A DNA stretch of 64,000 nt from the NCBI GenBank assembly GCA_032718565.1, contig JAVGVS010000041.1:298501-362500 (forward strand), given 5' to 3'. Below, piece after piece: positions 13,301 to 27,300 of this stretch (positions within the stretch are counted from its first letter, which is position 1; each line of letters begins with the position of its first letter). The position numbers and the translations under genes were made by a program. This DNA is from Distichodus sexfasciatus (lineage: Eukaryota > Chordata > Actinopteri > Characiformes > Distichodontidae). Below the pieces are notes generated by a model. It was given only the letters and a program-made list of their open reading frames with translations, was not told where the DNA came from and did no database searches.

Positions 13301-16300
13301 GGGAGACAACAATCCAGAAACTTAGGTTCAGAAGTCCTGCCCACAAGCTCGTGTGAAATCCAGGGCTCCAGATGGAGACTACAATGTTCACCAGTGCGAC
13401 TGGATTTTTTTTCCAACTAGTTTGCTCTTTCCAGTCACCAATGGCAACCGTCTCTCTCAATCCAAGGAATTTTTTAAGAAGCAAAGAAACGTTTTTAATT
13501 ATAAGATAGTCTCAGCCCCAGATGCTTCCCCGCGAACGCATTATAGTTAAGGTGGCTGCCAGGACTACGTTTCGCGAAAATAAATACATAAAATCCTGCT
13601 GACAGTAAAATCCATAGACAGTAAAGAAGACCGTTGTTACGATGAAGCTGAATAGCGGCATCTAAACTTCCGAACTCAAAAGAAGATGCTACAATGTTTA
13701 TATGAAATAGAACCGAACACGGAAGTTCCCGACGCTTTTTGTCACTTAGCAACAACAAGTGCCAAGAAAGTGCTCGGGAAGTGAGGTTTTGATCCACTCT
13801 CAGCGCAAAAAAGGGTTTGGTGGACAGTTCAGCTTTCAGAACAGCGCTTGCTCGTCAATATCACTTCTCTTGCTAGCCAATCGTAAAATCGAGGAAGCGT
13901 TAGTCATCACGTGAAATATAAGCTGTGGCTGCTAACTTCTTTTCTTTTTGTCTGGAGCCCTGAATGTGTCAACAGAGTAAGTTTGCTGACTTTAAGTTGC
14001 CTTGTGTTAATGTGCAGTACATTTCATTTCCTTTATCTGCTTATATTTACATTTTGTCTAATGTGATGACACTTTTTTTGTTACAAACCAGAAAGATTCT
14101 GTTTATTTTTACGGAATAGCCTTGTCTTAATGATTTGGCTATTTAGTCTTATTATAGCCTTTATTATAACTGCACAAAAATAAAATTCGCCTCCCACTTA
14201 ATTACATCTAAGAATCTACAGTTTATCGGTATCGGTATTGGCAAGTACATAAATGGTAACATTTCTCAGACTCAGACGGTTTGTGTGTGCGGTATCGGTG
14301 CATCCCTAGTTGCGTGATGTGTTCAGCAGTATCCTAGTCTAATCTGCATTCGTTAATGTTCCTAACCTGGTGATGCTGCAGGGATTACGCCTCTAACATG
14401 TTTTAATGTTGATGTGATAATGTACAATCTGATGATGTAATGAGATGATTTACACTTCAAGTTCAAGTTAGAAGCTTATAATTGTTGTGTATTGTTTGGT
14501 TCAGAGCTGAGTAGTCTTGTCCCAATTCTCTACTAGGTAATATAAAAAATATATAATCATATATATATCATTTGCATTTAAATTCTACTGTGACAGTGCT
14601 TGTGTGAGTGTAAGTGTAACCTGTGTTTACTCTGTTGTGTCAGATTAAGATAGAGCTGCCCACTCAGCTGCATGAGAAGCACCACCTGCTCTTCACCTTC
14701 CACCACATCAGCTATGACAGCAGCACTAAGAAGCTGGATGGTGGAGACTGTAGGACGGGTGACAGCGCCCCCACTGGCCCTGCTGGTGAACACGCGTTCA
14801 CGTGAGCTGCTGAAAACGCTCTTAATGTCGCTAGCTAGAGCATAACATCTGCATCCTCCACCTGTTCCTCCTCTTTCCCCCTCCCTCCCTCTCTCTCTCG
14901 TTCCCTCCCTTCCTCCCTCCCTCTCTCTCTCCCTCTCACTCTTTGTCCCTTTCCCCATAATTGATCTTCTCTCACTCCCTTCTAACCACCAACTCTGATT
15001 TTTTCCGTTCTCTCACACACACACTCTCCCATCTCTCTCTGTCTCAGTGGGTTCAGCCTGGCTGCCTCTTCTTAAAGATGGACGAGTCGTCACCAGCGTG
15101 CAGCATGTATCAGTAGCAGCTAGTTTACCCGCAGGCTACCTGAGCTGCCAGGATGGACTCAACAAGGTACTGACTAGAGCCGTTTTTGTTGAACAGACGC
15201 CCTGCTTCGTAATGGAACCGTAGCAGCAGTTTGGTGATCTAACCTCATTACACTCCTGCCCGTGCTGTCATTAACCTCCACTTAAAGAATTACACCCAGT
15301 GGGATATGTTGTGTCAGTGTGTAAAACCACAAATGACTGAAATCCTTTTATTGCCTTTAGAATCACAAATGAACATGAATCACAGTTTGTTAACACTCCA
15401 AATAAGTTGTACATTTGAGCAGCGATCATGAAAGCCTTTCAGATTGAGTGGTGTTTATGAATATTCCCTCCACGCCTGATGAGGGGCAGGATTCTGAAAC
15501 AACTCAGCCAACAATGTTAGACACTTTAGCACTTTTGGAGTAGAAATTAAATTGTGACTGAATTTGGAAAGTACATCACTGATGGAGTACTGTCTGGATC
15601 ACAGCATTCCGGGCCGGAGGTGAAGTGGGTGGATGGTGGACGTCCCCTTTTCCGAGTGTCAACACACTTGGTCTCTACAGTCTACACTCAGGTATTCATT
15701 AGCACCATTATCTATTAGTAATGTCTGTGATCTCTAGTTGTCTAATAATTTTCTGGGATATAACGTATGTATATATGTGATATATAAAATATAATGATAT
15801 TATCATTTAGCCCGTAATAGTGTTATAAACATCAGTTTACTGAGGTTGTTATTTGCCCTGGTTCCTCTCTGCAGGATCAACACCTTCATAATTTCTTCCA
15901 TCATTGCCAGAAGATGGAGTCGAGCTCAGCTCAAGCCACTGAAGGAGACTTGGTGAAGTATCTAAAAGTGAGTAAACCTTAAACCTACATGTGACATAGC
16001 TATTAAAGAATAGTAAAGTCAATTAGTGTATAAAAAGATACTTCTTATTGCATTTAAGTAAAAAAGAAAAAATGAATTTGAAATTGCAATTTAAGACAAA
16101 TATTGAGAATTGTTGAGAATTAAAAATATGAATTTTTGGAGAACAGTAGTTGAGAGCTAAAAAGCTAAAAAGTAAGAGTGTAGTCATTTCCTTTCATTAA
16201 AACTCAATGTTTCATTTTCTATTCGAGCTGTTAAATTGGCCAAAAGCTAGTCAGTAAAAATAACTAGTCGGTATTTAGAAAAATAACCAAATGTATATAG

Positions 16301-19300
16301 GTTATGACCAGTTTTTGACCTGCATATTTTTGCATCCTGCATTTAAATGTTGGCATCATTTGGTTATTAGTAAGATTTATTACTGTTAACCTGGAATACC
16401 AGTTAACACAGCTCTTACTGATCATATCTTACCCGCCATTCCCCAGAGTCTCCATGCTATGGAAAGCCATGTGATGATTAACTTCCTGCCAACCATCCTC
16501 AACCAGGTGGTGCGTGTTCTGACCACGGCCAGTCATGAGGATGTGGCGGTCAACACCACCAGGTAGGATGAGCACAGCAATGACCATAAAGACTGAAGAA
16601 TAGCAACAATAAGAGAGATGTTGGTGGAGATGATGTAGGTGGAGATGTTGTAGGCTGGAGCCAGTCTTAATGTCTGACAGGTCAACAATGAGATCATTAA
16701 GTGTTGTTGGAAATGTCAGACATGTTGGTCACATGACACTTGCTCTTTTCAAAATTGGAATTATTAAATAGACTTCAAGATGACTGCCTTCCAGATTGTG
16801 GATGAGAGTTTACGCTCAAATCCCAAGCATTTGTCTGAAATAGCGAGCTTTGGATCCAACCATTATCTGCTATTAGAATTCTGACTGGCATTTGGTTCTT
16901 CTTCTGCAGGGTCATGGTGCACATCGTTGCCCAGTGTCACGAGGAAGGTCTTGAACACTACCTCAGATCATATGTGAAGGTGAAAATAGAACTTTTCTCT
17001 CTTTCTCTGAGTACAGAGTCTAAATATTAGAACACACTTTTAAAAGTATGTGCTTTAAAAACCTAGACCCACATAAAGCTAGTGATGCTGGTTTGTCTGA
17101 GGTTTAGAAACACAGCTCAAGATGCTGGCTGGATTTTAGGCATTTTCCAGATACAAACTTTAAGTAGATGACACAGTTGTGGTACAATGAGGTCACTGTT
17201 AATGCTTTTCCATGACAGTACGTGTTTAAGACTGAACCCTACACACCCACGAATGGTAAGACGGTGCACGAGGAACTCGCCAAAGCCATGACTGCCATCT
17301 TAAAGCCTTCTACTGACTTCCTCACCAGCAATAAGCTTCTCAAGGTAAGTAGCTGCAGTACTAGCTAGTGCTGACTTCCCTCACATGAACAAAGTCTTTG
17401 TGGCAAACTTGTGGTTTATTTGTGGGGAACACTGGAGTGTGCTAGAAGATGTTGCCACACGTTTTCTGTTGTGAGCCACTAGTGGCAAACGTGCAGCAGT
17501 GTTCCAGAAACAATGACAAATTGCCACTAGTGACTAATGTACTTGCCAGTGATTTGCCAAAACATTTTGTCAGTAATGACAAACTTGTAGCGAACTTTTA
17601 GTGACAAATTTGCCAGGTGCACAAACTTGCCAGAAGTCCACCACAAGTTTGTCATAAACCTAATTTGCATGTGAAAATATGACCTGCAGATTTGCGACAA
17701 CGTTGCCAAAGGTTAACACCAACTGTTGCCAGAAGCCTTACATTTTTGGGCTACATTTAGTTGAAAGACTTAAGACCAAATTTTTCCATTTTCCCCCATT
17801 CAGTTTCTTTTAGTGAACTGTACTGTGTGATAGGTGCTTCTGATCTTGGAATTACACTTTTCAGTGCAGAGCCCATGTACTTTTGTGGAGATTTTTGTTG
17901 TTGTGTTGCAGTACTCCTGGTACTTTTTCGAGGCCTTAGTCAAGTCCATGGCTCAGCATTTAATAGAGAGCGGCAAAGTCAAGGTGAGTGAGAGTAAAAT
18001 CCTGACCCGCTTGGTAAAGATTTTGTAAAATTTGAGTCGAGAAATAAGAACTCCGGTTGGGTAAGTAATGGTTATACTGAAATGTTGAATAATTGAGCTG
18101 TATTAAGCTGCATTGCATTAACACCACAGCTCTCGAGGAACCAGCGCTTCACCGCATCGTTTCACCACGCTGTGGAGACTTTAGTGAGCATGCTGATGCC
18201 TCACATCACCCAGAAGTACAAGGACAACCTCGATGCTGCCCGCAACGCCAACCACAGCCTGGCCGTCTTCATCAAGGTGAGACTTGTTCTCAGCATTATC
18301 AACCTGGCACTGCAGGACACAGAGCGAAGATGTTAATGACATGAAATTACATATTGGTTGGATTATCTGAAGAATAAAGAGGAACAGCCTCTTTTGAGAG
18401 GTTCAGATGGTCCTTGCAGACTTGATTTACATTTGTATGATTTTGTTCTGGTAATTTAGTGGCTTATAAGTCCCATGTAATTCTCTGTAAGAAGCAGTGG
18501 GAGCATTTTCGGTTGGCTTATAATAAGACAAAAACTGGCATCATTTTATTTCATAAACCTGTGTTTCTTGTTTCTTCTGTGTAACAGCGCTGTTTCACGC
18601 TGATGGACCGTGGATTCGTCTTCAAGCAGATCAACAATTACATCAACTGCTTTGTTCCTGGAGATGCCAGGGTACTGCATCTATTTCACTGGGACTAATT
18701 TGTAAGGCAGCATATGCCTAGAGTGGCATCTGTATAAAAAGACTTTGCCAGAGTTTGGCATTAGTCCAACAAAAATGTTATTTTAAAAAGTGGGGACATA
18801 AATCCTGATAAAAACGCTTACAGGCATAAATATCTGATATTGAAAACAAGATAGACTTCATGGCTTATCATCAGTTCCAGCTATAGCTACACTTAGCAAC
18901 GCACTCTTTCCACTTTTGTCAATGTGTACAACAATCATTTATTAGTTATGGGTTAGGCCCTGCATTTTTTGAAAGGGATAAATTTGTTCACTCTAGATAT
19001 AAATATTTTATGATACATTCAGTCATAACTTATATTTTTGTATTAATTCACTGATGTAATATCATATAGAGAGACCCAACTGCAGAGCACAAAAAGGTTA
19101 AAGGATGCCAGTAGCTGTGCAGGCAAATGATCATATACAGGGAATCCTCAGACAAATGCAAAAGAGAAATTCAAACAAACTTAGTTTACCAGAAATATTC
19201 CAAAATCGGCTGGCAAAGGGGGTAATAAAAACACTCACATCCAGAATCCTGCTGAGCTCAAGTTGGGTTTCCTACTTCATTTGGAACTCTACCTTGATAT

Positions 19301-22300
19301 GACTTTTATGTCTTGCTGGATATTTAGTTGATTCCAACTTCAACTTAGTAGTGACATTGAGATGTAGGAAATGATCAGAAACACTGTTGTGTCTGATAAA
19401 CATATTTTAGTACAAATTACTATCATGTAAGTGTCACTAAATTATAACATAACAGCAGGACAACTAAGGTCAGAACTGACTGGGTTCTACACCTCAGCAG
19501 GAGGACAGTTCTGTAAAGTGTTGAATGTTCTTTCTGTTGTTGAAATTTTGTATTTGCATTCCACAATGAAGCTCCCTCTATCTGTCTCCACCAGACGCTG
19601 TATGAGTTTAAGTTTGCCTTCCTGAGGGTGGTGTGCAACCACGAGCACTATGTGCCTCTCAACCTGCCCATGCCGTTTGGGAAGGGCCGGATAATGCGCT
19701 TTCAAGGTGGGCAGCCGTCAGTCTTCAGTCTTTAAGACGAGCCTAATTTCATCAGAACATGGCAACAAATCGCAGGCCATTTGTCGACCGACACAGATTA
19801 GGTTTACAGAGTCCCAATTAGATTAGACCAAAAGCCAGTTTGCTTTTCCTCCAGCTTTCATTAAACAAGGATCCATGGATACAAGGATTCACTTTGGAGG
19901 GTGTTTAAAAAAATATCAGTTTGAGGTGGCTAAACTCTGTTTACGTGAGAAAAATATGCATAGATGTAAACACGGCCTTTTTGTGTGTAAACGGATGTTT
20001 TTTTAAACACCCTCCAAAGTGAAGATTTTTCAAAACACTGGATTCTGTGGATCTGTGTAAACAAGCCCTAAAACTTTGCCTTCCTTTGTAATACAAGTGT
20101 AATAAATGTAAAATATTATTTATTATTCATCAATATACATTAAATTATTAATATGAAAATATTAATCATCAATATACAGTACATTAAATCAAATTTAATA
20201 AGATTTTACATGAAATCACAAACTAATGCAATTGAAGTTGATAACAGTTTAACAGTAATTAGTCAAGCAGTTAGTAACATGTCATATAAGTAGCCGGCTA
20301 ATTAGTAACCAGTAACTTACTAGATAATTAAGTTAATTTAACATGTTAAATGATTAGCTAGTCACTCTGTAACCAATTAGTAACTAAATAATTTGCCAGT
20401 TGTTTATACAAGCTTGTGATAATATTCCATGCCAAATTGTCATGGCAGGAGTTGTGATGTAAGATGAGGTTTTAAATGTAAAAATAAATTTGCCAACATT
20501 GATTACACGTCATTCAGCAGTCGAGGATGAGGAGCACGCGTTTCTAAAGCACGCACCTTGCTCGCTGTCTCGTTCGTATCTCTCTCTCTTCTGTATGTGT
20601 TGCAGCTTTACTCATCCTTTTTCTGTCATTCATAGCTTTTCTGTCACGCAGTAAGGAGGCTCATGCCAAAAGTGTAGGTGAGCTGGGACTCCCGTCACTC
20701 TGGCTGTCTACTCACTCTGTCTGCTGTAGATTGTGTATCATTTCAGTAGCAACATTTCTGTGTGAGAAGCCTCCATCACCGTGTAACACTCATCAGTTTT
20801 AGCTTTGTGAGTCAGATTGACGTCCTCGTCCCACAGTACATGTTAACTGTTGAAATATGAAGTTGTGCTTTTACTGTTTGGATGTGGTTGTTGGCGTAGC
20901 GTAGCGTAGCAGTCTGATCCCGTCTGGTTCCATGTTTGTTATGTCGTGCCGTGAAGTTGTTTGTATGTCTGTATTAATGTTTTTGCGGTGTAATAAGGAG
21001 ACAGTTCTCTCCCCGCAGACCTACAGCTGGACTATTCGCTGACCGACGATTTCTGCAGGAACCACTTCCTGGTGGGCCTGTTGCTGCGCGAGGTGGGCGG
21101 GGCCGTGCAGGAGAGCGCCGACGTGCGCCAGATTGCCGTCCATGTGCTGAAGAGTCTGATGATCAAGCACGCCTTTGACGATCGCTACGCCTCCAAGGTA
21201 AGTGAGTAGCGGCCATGATGGACCAAACTGCCATGATGCTACTCGTTCCTGACCTTCTTTATGCGGTTTTGTGTGTGTGTGTGGGTTTCAGAGTCAACAG
21301 GCTCGGTTAGCCACGCTCTACCTGCCTCTGTTTGGACTGCTCCAGGAGAACGTCCACAGGCTCAATGTGAGAGAATCATCCACCAATCAGGTGAGCTATG
21401 TAAGGTACTGTGTAAATACAGTATATAGGTTTCCTACAGTGTTCTGCTGATTTTGAATAGTATATTGACTACACACCATTTATTTACAAAGTCTAAAAAC
21501 ATCAGTCTGACCCCCAGTCCTGTTTTCCTGACCCTCTGTACCACAGAATGGGAAAAACGAGCCTCTGACCAGCATCTTCACAACAACCCCAAACAGGCCT
21601 GGTGGAAACCCAGACAGCAGTCTGCATAAGGATGTGTTTGGGGTCATCTCGGGCACGGGTGAGCGTGTTCACTGCATCATATCTTACTGTAATCTTGCTG
21701 ATCCATAACAACGTCAGTGTCCTGCAGGAACGGGTGGCAGACTTACTAGAGGTGTGAACCTTCACTGGTCTCACAATTCGATTCAGATTTGATCGATTCT
21801 GATTAGATCTCGACGCATCCCATCAATTTTTGTACGTTACTTTACGTTGCATGCAGACTGGGCGTGGATTGCAGCTTGGGCAGCCACAGTTATTACCAGA
21901 ATATTCTTTTTAACTAGAATTTTTATGCCGCAGCCAGAAAATCACCAATGTCATTATGAAATAGTCCAGGGGTTTTCAACTGCCTCTGTCCCAGAGACCA
22001 CAACTCAGAATAAGCAGTAGCCTGCGGCTGTCCACTGTGTCTGTGTGTGGTGGACTTTACTGTTACTTTTTAGGTATTTTTTCATGAAGACGCCCAAATC
22101 ATCTGGAAATGTTTTGAAAAATAAATAAAATAAAACAAAGTGATTTGAGTAGTGAAACTGGAATGCATGTCACAGAACACCTGCATCGCCGCCGCTGACC
22201 ACCAGGGGGCCTTAAACCACCTGTTGAAAACTCGATATAATCCATTATGGTCTGCCACTGCATCAATGCAGAATCGTCCACGTCTGCGTCGTGATGCATC

Positions 22301-24364
22301 GAACATGTGATTAATTTCAGCACCCATAAGACTTACATTTACATTTCTCCGTTTAGAAATTATTTACAGTTTTTCTCATTCCAGTGACCGTCTCCCTGTA
22401 GCAGTCTGAGGATAAGGGTCTTGCTCAGGGTGGCAGTGCTGGGTGTAGGATAGAGCTGGACTTGAACTCAAACTCTGTGTCCCATCTCTAGGCCACCTCT
22501 CACTCAGCCACCCATATGTTGGCTGTTTAACTTTTACATTTTTCAAGATTTAGAAATTTTGAATTGTTTAAGACATTTTCAGTCTCTTGCCTGTGCCCCG
22601 TCTCTAGCCTCCCCGCACGTCTCCACGCCCAACATCGGGGCGGTCCGGCACGCAGACTCCCGCGGCTCTCTGATCAGCACCGACTCTGGGAACAGCCTTA
22701 TTGAGAAGAGCAGTGAGAAGGGAAGCTCTTTGGATAAGGTGTGATTTAGATTTCGTTATATTCATATTTGTAATGTTTCTCTGACACTTTCTTCCTCTAA
22801 TTTCAGGGAGGTTTTAGTTGCTCAAGGTTGATAGACAGACTCAGAACAGTTGCCTTGTGGTCTGTAACCAAGTACCCTACTAGAGCGCCACCACACCAAT
22901 AAGATGTTATTCTCACAAATTTTCAGTAAAAATCTTCATCCAGTGGGAATTCAAGTGGCAGTTCTGAAAGAAATAAACATATTATACAACACACGCATTT
23001 CATGACGAAGAAAAATAAATGTATTTTCTTTATTGATCGTGCGTGATTATTCTGGTAGTGTTACTGAACTTTATCATCTGGATAATTTGTATAATTATTG
23101 ATGAGCTATGAATGTGAAGGCTTTACATCGATATTAATATTAAGATTAATAAGATTATAACTGAGTTAATACTGCTTTATTGCTGATAGCTCACAGAAAA
23201 GGCAAGTCTTATAACATGTTTTAGGTTCTACAAGATTAAAGGTTAATAACAGTCTTGTTTTCCACCTTGATTAACTAATGCCATCATATTTTTATACATT
23301 GTCCGCCCTCTCCCCTTCCTCTTAACCTCCAACCAATCAGCAGAGAGAGAAGTTCACTCGTAGACATACCCTCTCGGTGTTGCCCCTCCTCTCCGAGCCT
23401 GATGACCCCGCCCCTATGAGCAGGGCGGCCAAACGTCTTACGGTGGATTTCTCAATCCTGTCCAGCTCTGGCCGCTCTGAGACCGACGCACACAACGCCA
23501 ATAAAGCCTTACAAGTAGATGTTTGGAGTGCCTCTGCTGTGGAGTGATGCGCTTGTCTTTCTGAGTGTTGTTCTTTCCTTCATCTTACAGGGTGTTTTCA
23601 AGAGGTGATAATGGTGGTGGGTTTATGTGTGTGTGTGTGTGTGTGTGATTTAGAGAATTAAACGTTCTCTGCTTCACGCTGAGGTCAGACTGCAGACTGG
23701 GAGCTGTGTTCCATTTAAAAGGCCGCCGCCTTACAAATCATATTCTTTGTTCTTTTATTGTAGCTAAAAAGATGCTTTTCAAGTATGACATCTAGTGGAA
23801 ACATTTGTCTTGACTCTGCCTCAAAGATTCTATGAAATAAAGATGAAAAAAAATAATAATTCTATTAAATATTTTAATAACTTGGGCCAGATTATCCAAA
23901 CCTGAAGAGTATTGGCCTTTCTGAAGCTTTTGAAGTGTTAACTGTATTGTATGATTGCCTTCACTGTGAAGAGCACACACACACGATCCTCCTTGGCCAA
24001 AGAGACCTTTAAAGGACATTAAAACCACAAAACACATGATGCTTTTCAAAAGGGACAGTCTTAATCAAACATTCAACAGAAGCTCTGCATATTTAGGAAG
24101 TTCTTTAGGCTCCTGTTTAGGCTCTGGCCTTACAAATGGAACACAACATGGGCTTGGAAATGTTTGGTTTCCACCTCAGAACTTCCACATGTTCTAATGT
24201 CATAATACAGCGTTTTTCAGTTAGATCCTGTGAAGGTCCAGTGCAGAGTAGAGCCTTTACTGGTTAAGGAAGGGAGAGGAGTAAATAACAACACACAGTA
24301 GACTCACATGACCTAACTGATTAATTCTGTCATAGAATATTGATGGATCTGTAGCAAAGTGATG

Positions 24365-24396
<32 letters not shown>

Positions 24397-27300
24397 CTAA
24401 CAGACCCAGTCTGCCTCTGCTCTCGGAAGCTCAATTCTGCGCTGTGACAAACTGGACAGAGAGGAAATAAAAAATCTGCTTATGTGCTTTCTTCATGTGT
24501 TGAAGAGCATGTCTGAGGGTAAGAACACACACAAATACATGCAAAAACACACACTGTAACAATGGAAGACTCTCAGACACAGGACCAGAAGATGTTTTAA
24601 TAGAACAGGGGGCAACCAGAAAACCTCATCCTAACACCACGGGCACAGTTCCAAAACTGGGGAGCAGTTACAACTAAGACTGTTCAAAAGTGTAATGATT
24701 AAACAGGTGAGCCCCAGGATTGGTCCCCGACTACCACCTAAAGTTCCGGTGTAGGCTCCGGTCTCCGCGACCTCGATATGGATGAAGTGGTTCAGATAAT
24801 AAATGAATGAAATTCAAGGCATGAGGATGCGTTCAAAACCAGAGTAAAATGTTGTCAAACTATGTCTGTAAAATGTCAAACAGCTATGAAGATACACATC
24901 AGTGTTGACAACACTTCACAAAGAAAAGCACTATTGGGACAGGAGTAGTTCTACTTGAGGATGTTCTTTTGCCACAGGACGCCTGTAATATTCGGATTCG
25001 GACTGGTTAAGAAATCCCAGTAGAATTCCCAGAAGTGGGAGGGATAAACTGATTTACACTATGACATCACCTCCCTGTCATCATGTGCGTCCTGCGTTGT
25101 TTAGGTAACTGCTGGTAATATACCTAAAGAAAAAAGAATCTTTATGCTTCTGACAAGTGCTTTTGGCCTTCGTTTTCGTCAGAATCGCGCTCGTCGGGAA
25201 ATCCTGCGTTTTGCCCAGATTCCGATCGCCCAGGATTTCCTGCTTGAAAAGCTGTGGGAAACTACAGGATGACGGAATGTTTACATGCATTTTTACAGCA
25301 GGTCTATCACGACAGAATTAGTGTTACCTGAGGTTATCTTGCCGGACCCTTTTACAGAAGGTAAAAACCCCTTGTAATCTTTACTGACATTGTACATAAT
25401 GATTACGGACATGGCGCATTCGAACGTGACTACAATAACTGAGAGGCTGGTAATAATTACTGTAACCCATGTCCTCATTTAAAACGAATCCTGTCCCAAT
25501 AGTACTAGTTCCTTATGTGCTGTCTAAACAAGAAGGCTGAGTGGAGCCCCTGGTGGTGGGAAGGAGGTATTGCACTTAGGATTGACACATCCATGTGACA
25601 AAAACTTTAACTACTTCTGCATTTATGAAGACATTCCAGTTCCATATATAACACACACACACCTATATGGTAGTACTAACAGATTAAAATGCAACTCTTT
25701 CTCCCCAGATGCATTATTCACCTACTGGAACAAAGCCTCGCCCTCAGAGCTGATGGACTTCTTCACTCTGATAGAGTAAATATGATCCGAGCCGTCCTGC
25801 TCTAGACTATTTATTATTTTTTTAATAGAGATTTTATCGTTTTCAGCTCTGTAAATCTCTTTCAGGGTGTGTCTGAATCAGTTTCGCTACATGGGGAAGA
25901 GGTTTATTGCCAGGTGAGAGTGGGTTTACCTCTGATGGTAATTTTGTTTTTGAGCAATAATGCAACATCAACTGTCTGTCTCACACACACACACACACAC
26001 ACACACAGAAAATGACATGCAGAGAGCAATCATGCTAATACCCTTGCTCTGAACAACCCTGTCCCTGTGTGTGTGTGTGTGTGTGTGTGTGTGGATGTTT
26101 TCCTGGCTGAAATCCTGGTCGAGAGCACAGTTAGTCAGAGCTACTTTAGAACCCTGGCCTCCCTGCATGGGGTAAGAGCTGTGTGTTGCATGGCTGAACA
26201 TAGCTAAGCTTAACTGATTAAATTCTGTTTTTCCCATAATCCACCTGCCCTACTGAGGAACACAGCTTAAACCCAGCCCAGATCAGCCCCATAGATCGAC
26301 CCAGTGCCACCGATACCCGATACAGATATTTCAGCCCACCCATGTACAGGATCGGTGTCATCTCTAGTAAATTTGGGTCTTTATGAAACCAGAGATGCTG
26401 AAACAAGATGCTGACCATCCCAACCTGCTTGCTGGACCATGCTGTGTTTCCATTAGGGCAGGGCTGTTTTAGTGTGTGTGTGTGTTCTCTGAGCATGGCC
26501 TAGAGCTACAAACTTTTCCATTAGTGTGATTCAGAAAAAGCATGCACAACCTTTTGCATTTCTGTTTAATCAGTGCAGTGACCTTAAACAACATATTTGG
26601 CTTTTCCTTTTCCTTTTTTGGCTTATTGAACATACGCAGCACGGCCAAATTTCATTGGACTCCTTTAGATTTTGGTCATGCCATGCTGCTTATGCGTTTA
26701 TTTCCGTCCAGATCTCCGATCACGGTTATTGGGGTTTTATTCCCGCCACATTTCCTCTGCAAACACGTCAGTTCACCACTATCCCTCCTGTTCAACAGCA
26801 TGAGCATTTCTATCTCCCTGTCTCTCTAGCTGCTTTCTTAGCTGAAACACAGTACATTTACAGCATTTATCCAGAGCGACACCCAGTTCCTTATGTCAGG
26901 GACAGTCTCCCTGCAGCAACTTGGGGTTAAGGGTCTTGCTCAGGGACCCAGTGGTGGTAGTGTTGGAGGTAGCATTCGAACCCACAACTTCTTGGTCCAG
27001 AGGCGAGCATGTTACCCAGTAGAACACACCACCCACCCTCACGCACACCCACAGTAGAATCTTTTTCACAACCATGGAACAACCATCTTCCAACATGGTG
27101 CTGCATGGTTTTGTTGAATTTTCTGTGATCAAAAACGAAGTAGTGGTGAGCTTTCATGACCACTGTGTAGGTGTTTCTCATGAAACTCATCAAATTAATG
27201 TGTAATACCTTATGATAAAGTCTGTTTGGAGACCCTTTAAGTTTGTGCATGCTTTAAGTTCTCATCATGGTGTAGAAAGGTCTAAAATATTACGTTGGAC

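Noticed and set aside
14578..14958. 126-codon minus-strand open frame rich in Arg/Glu/Gly
   Set aside because: Antisense of a dock9 exon plus a CT-rich tract; low complexity.
26526..26930. 134-codon open frame in a dock9 intron
   Set aside because: It runs into a SINE-like repeat at its end and shows no recognisable domain or splice context.
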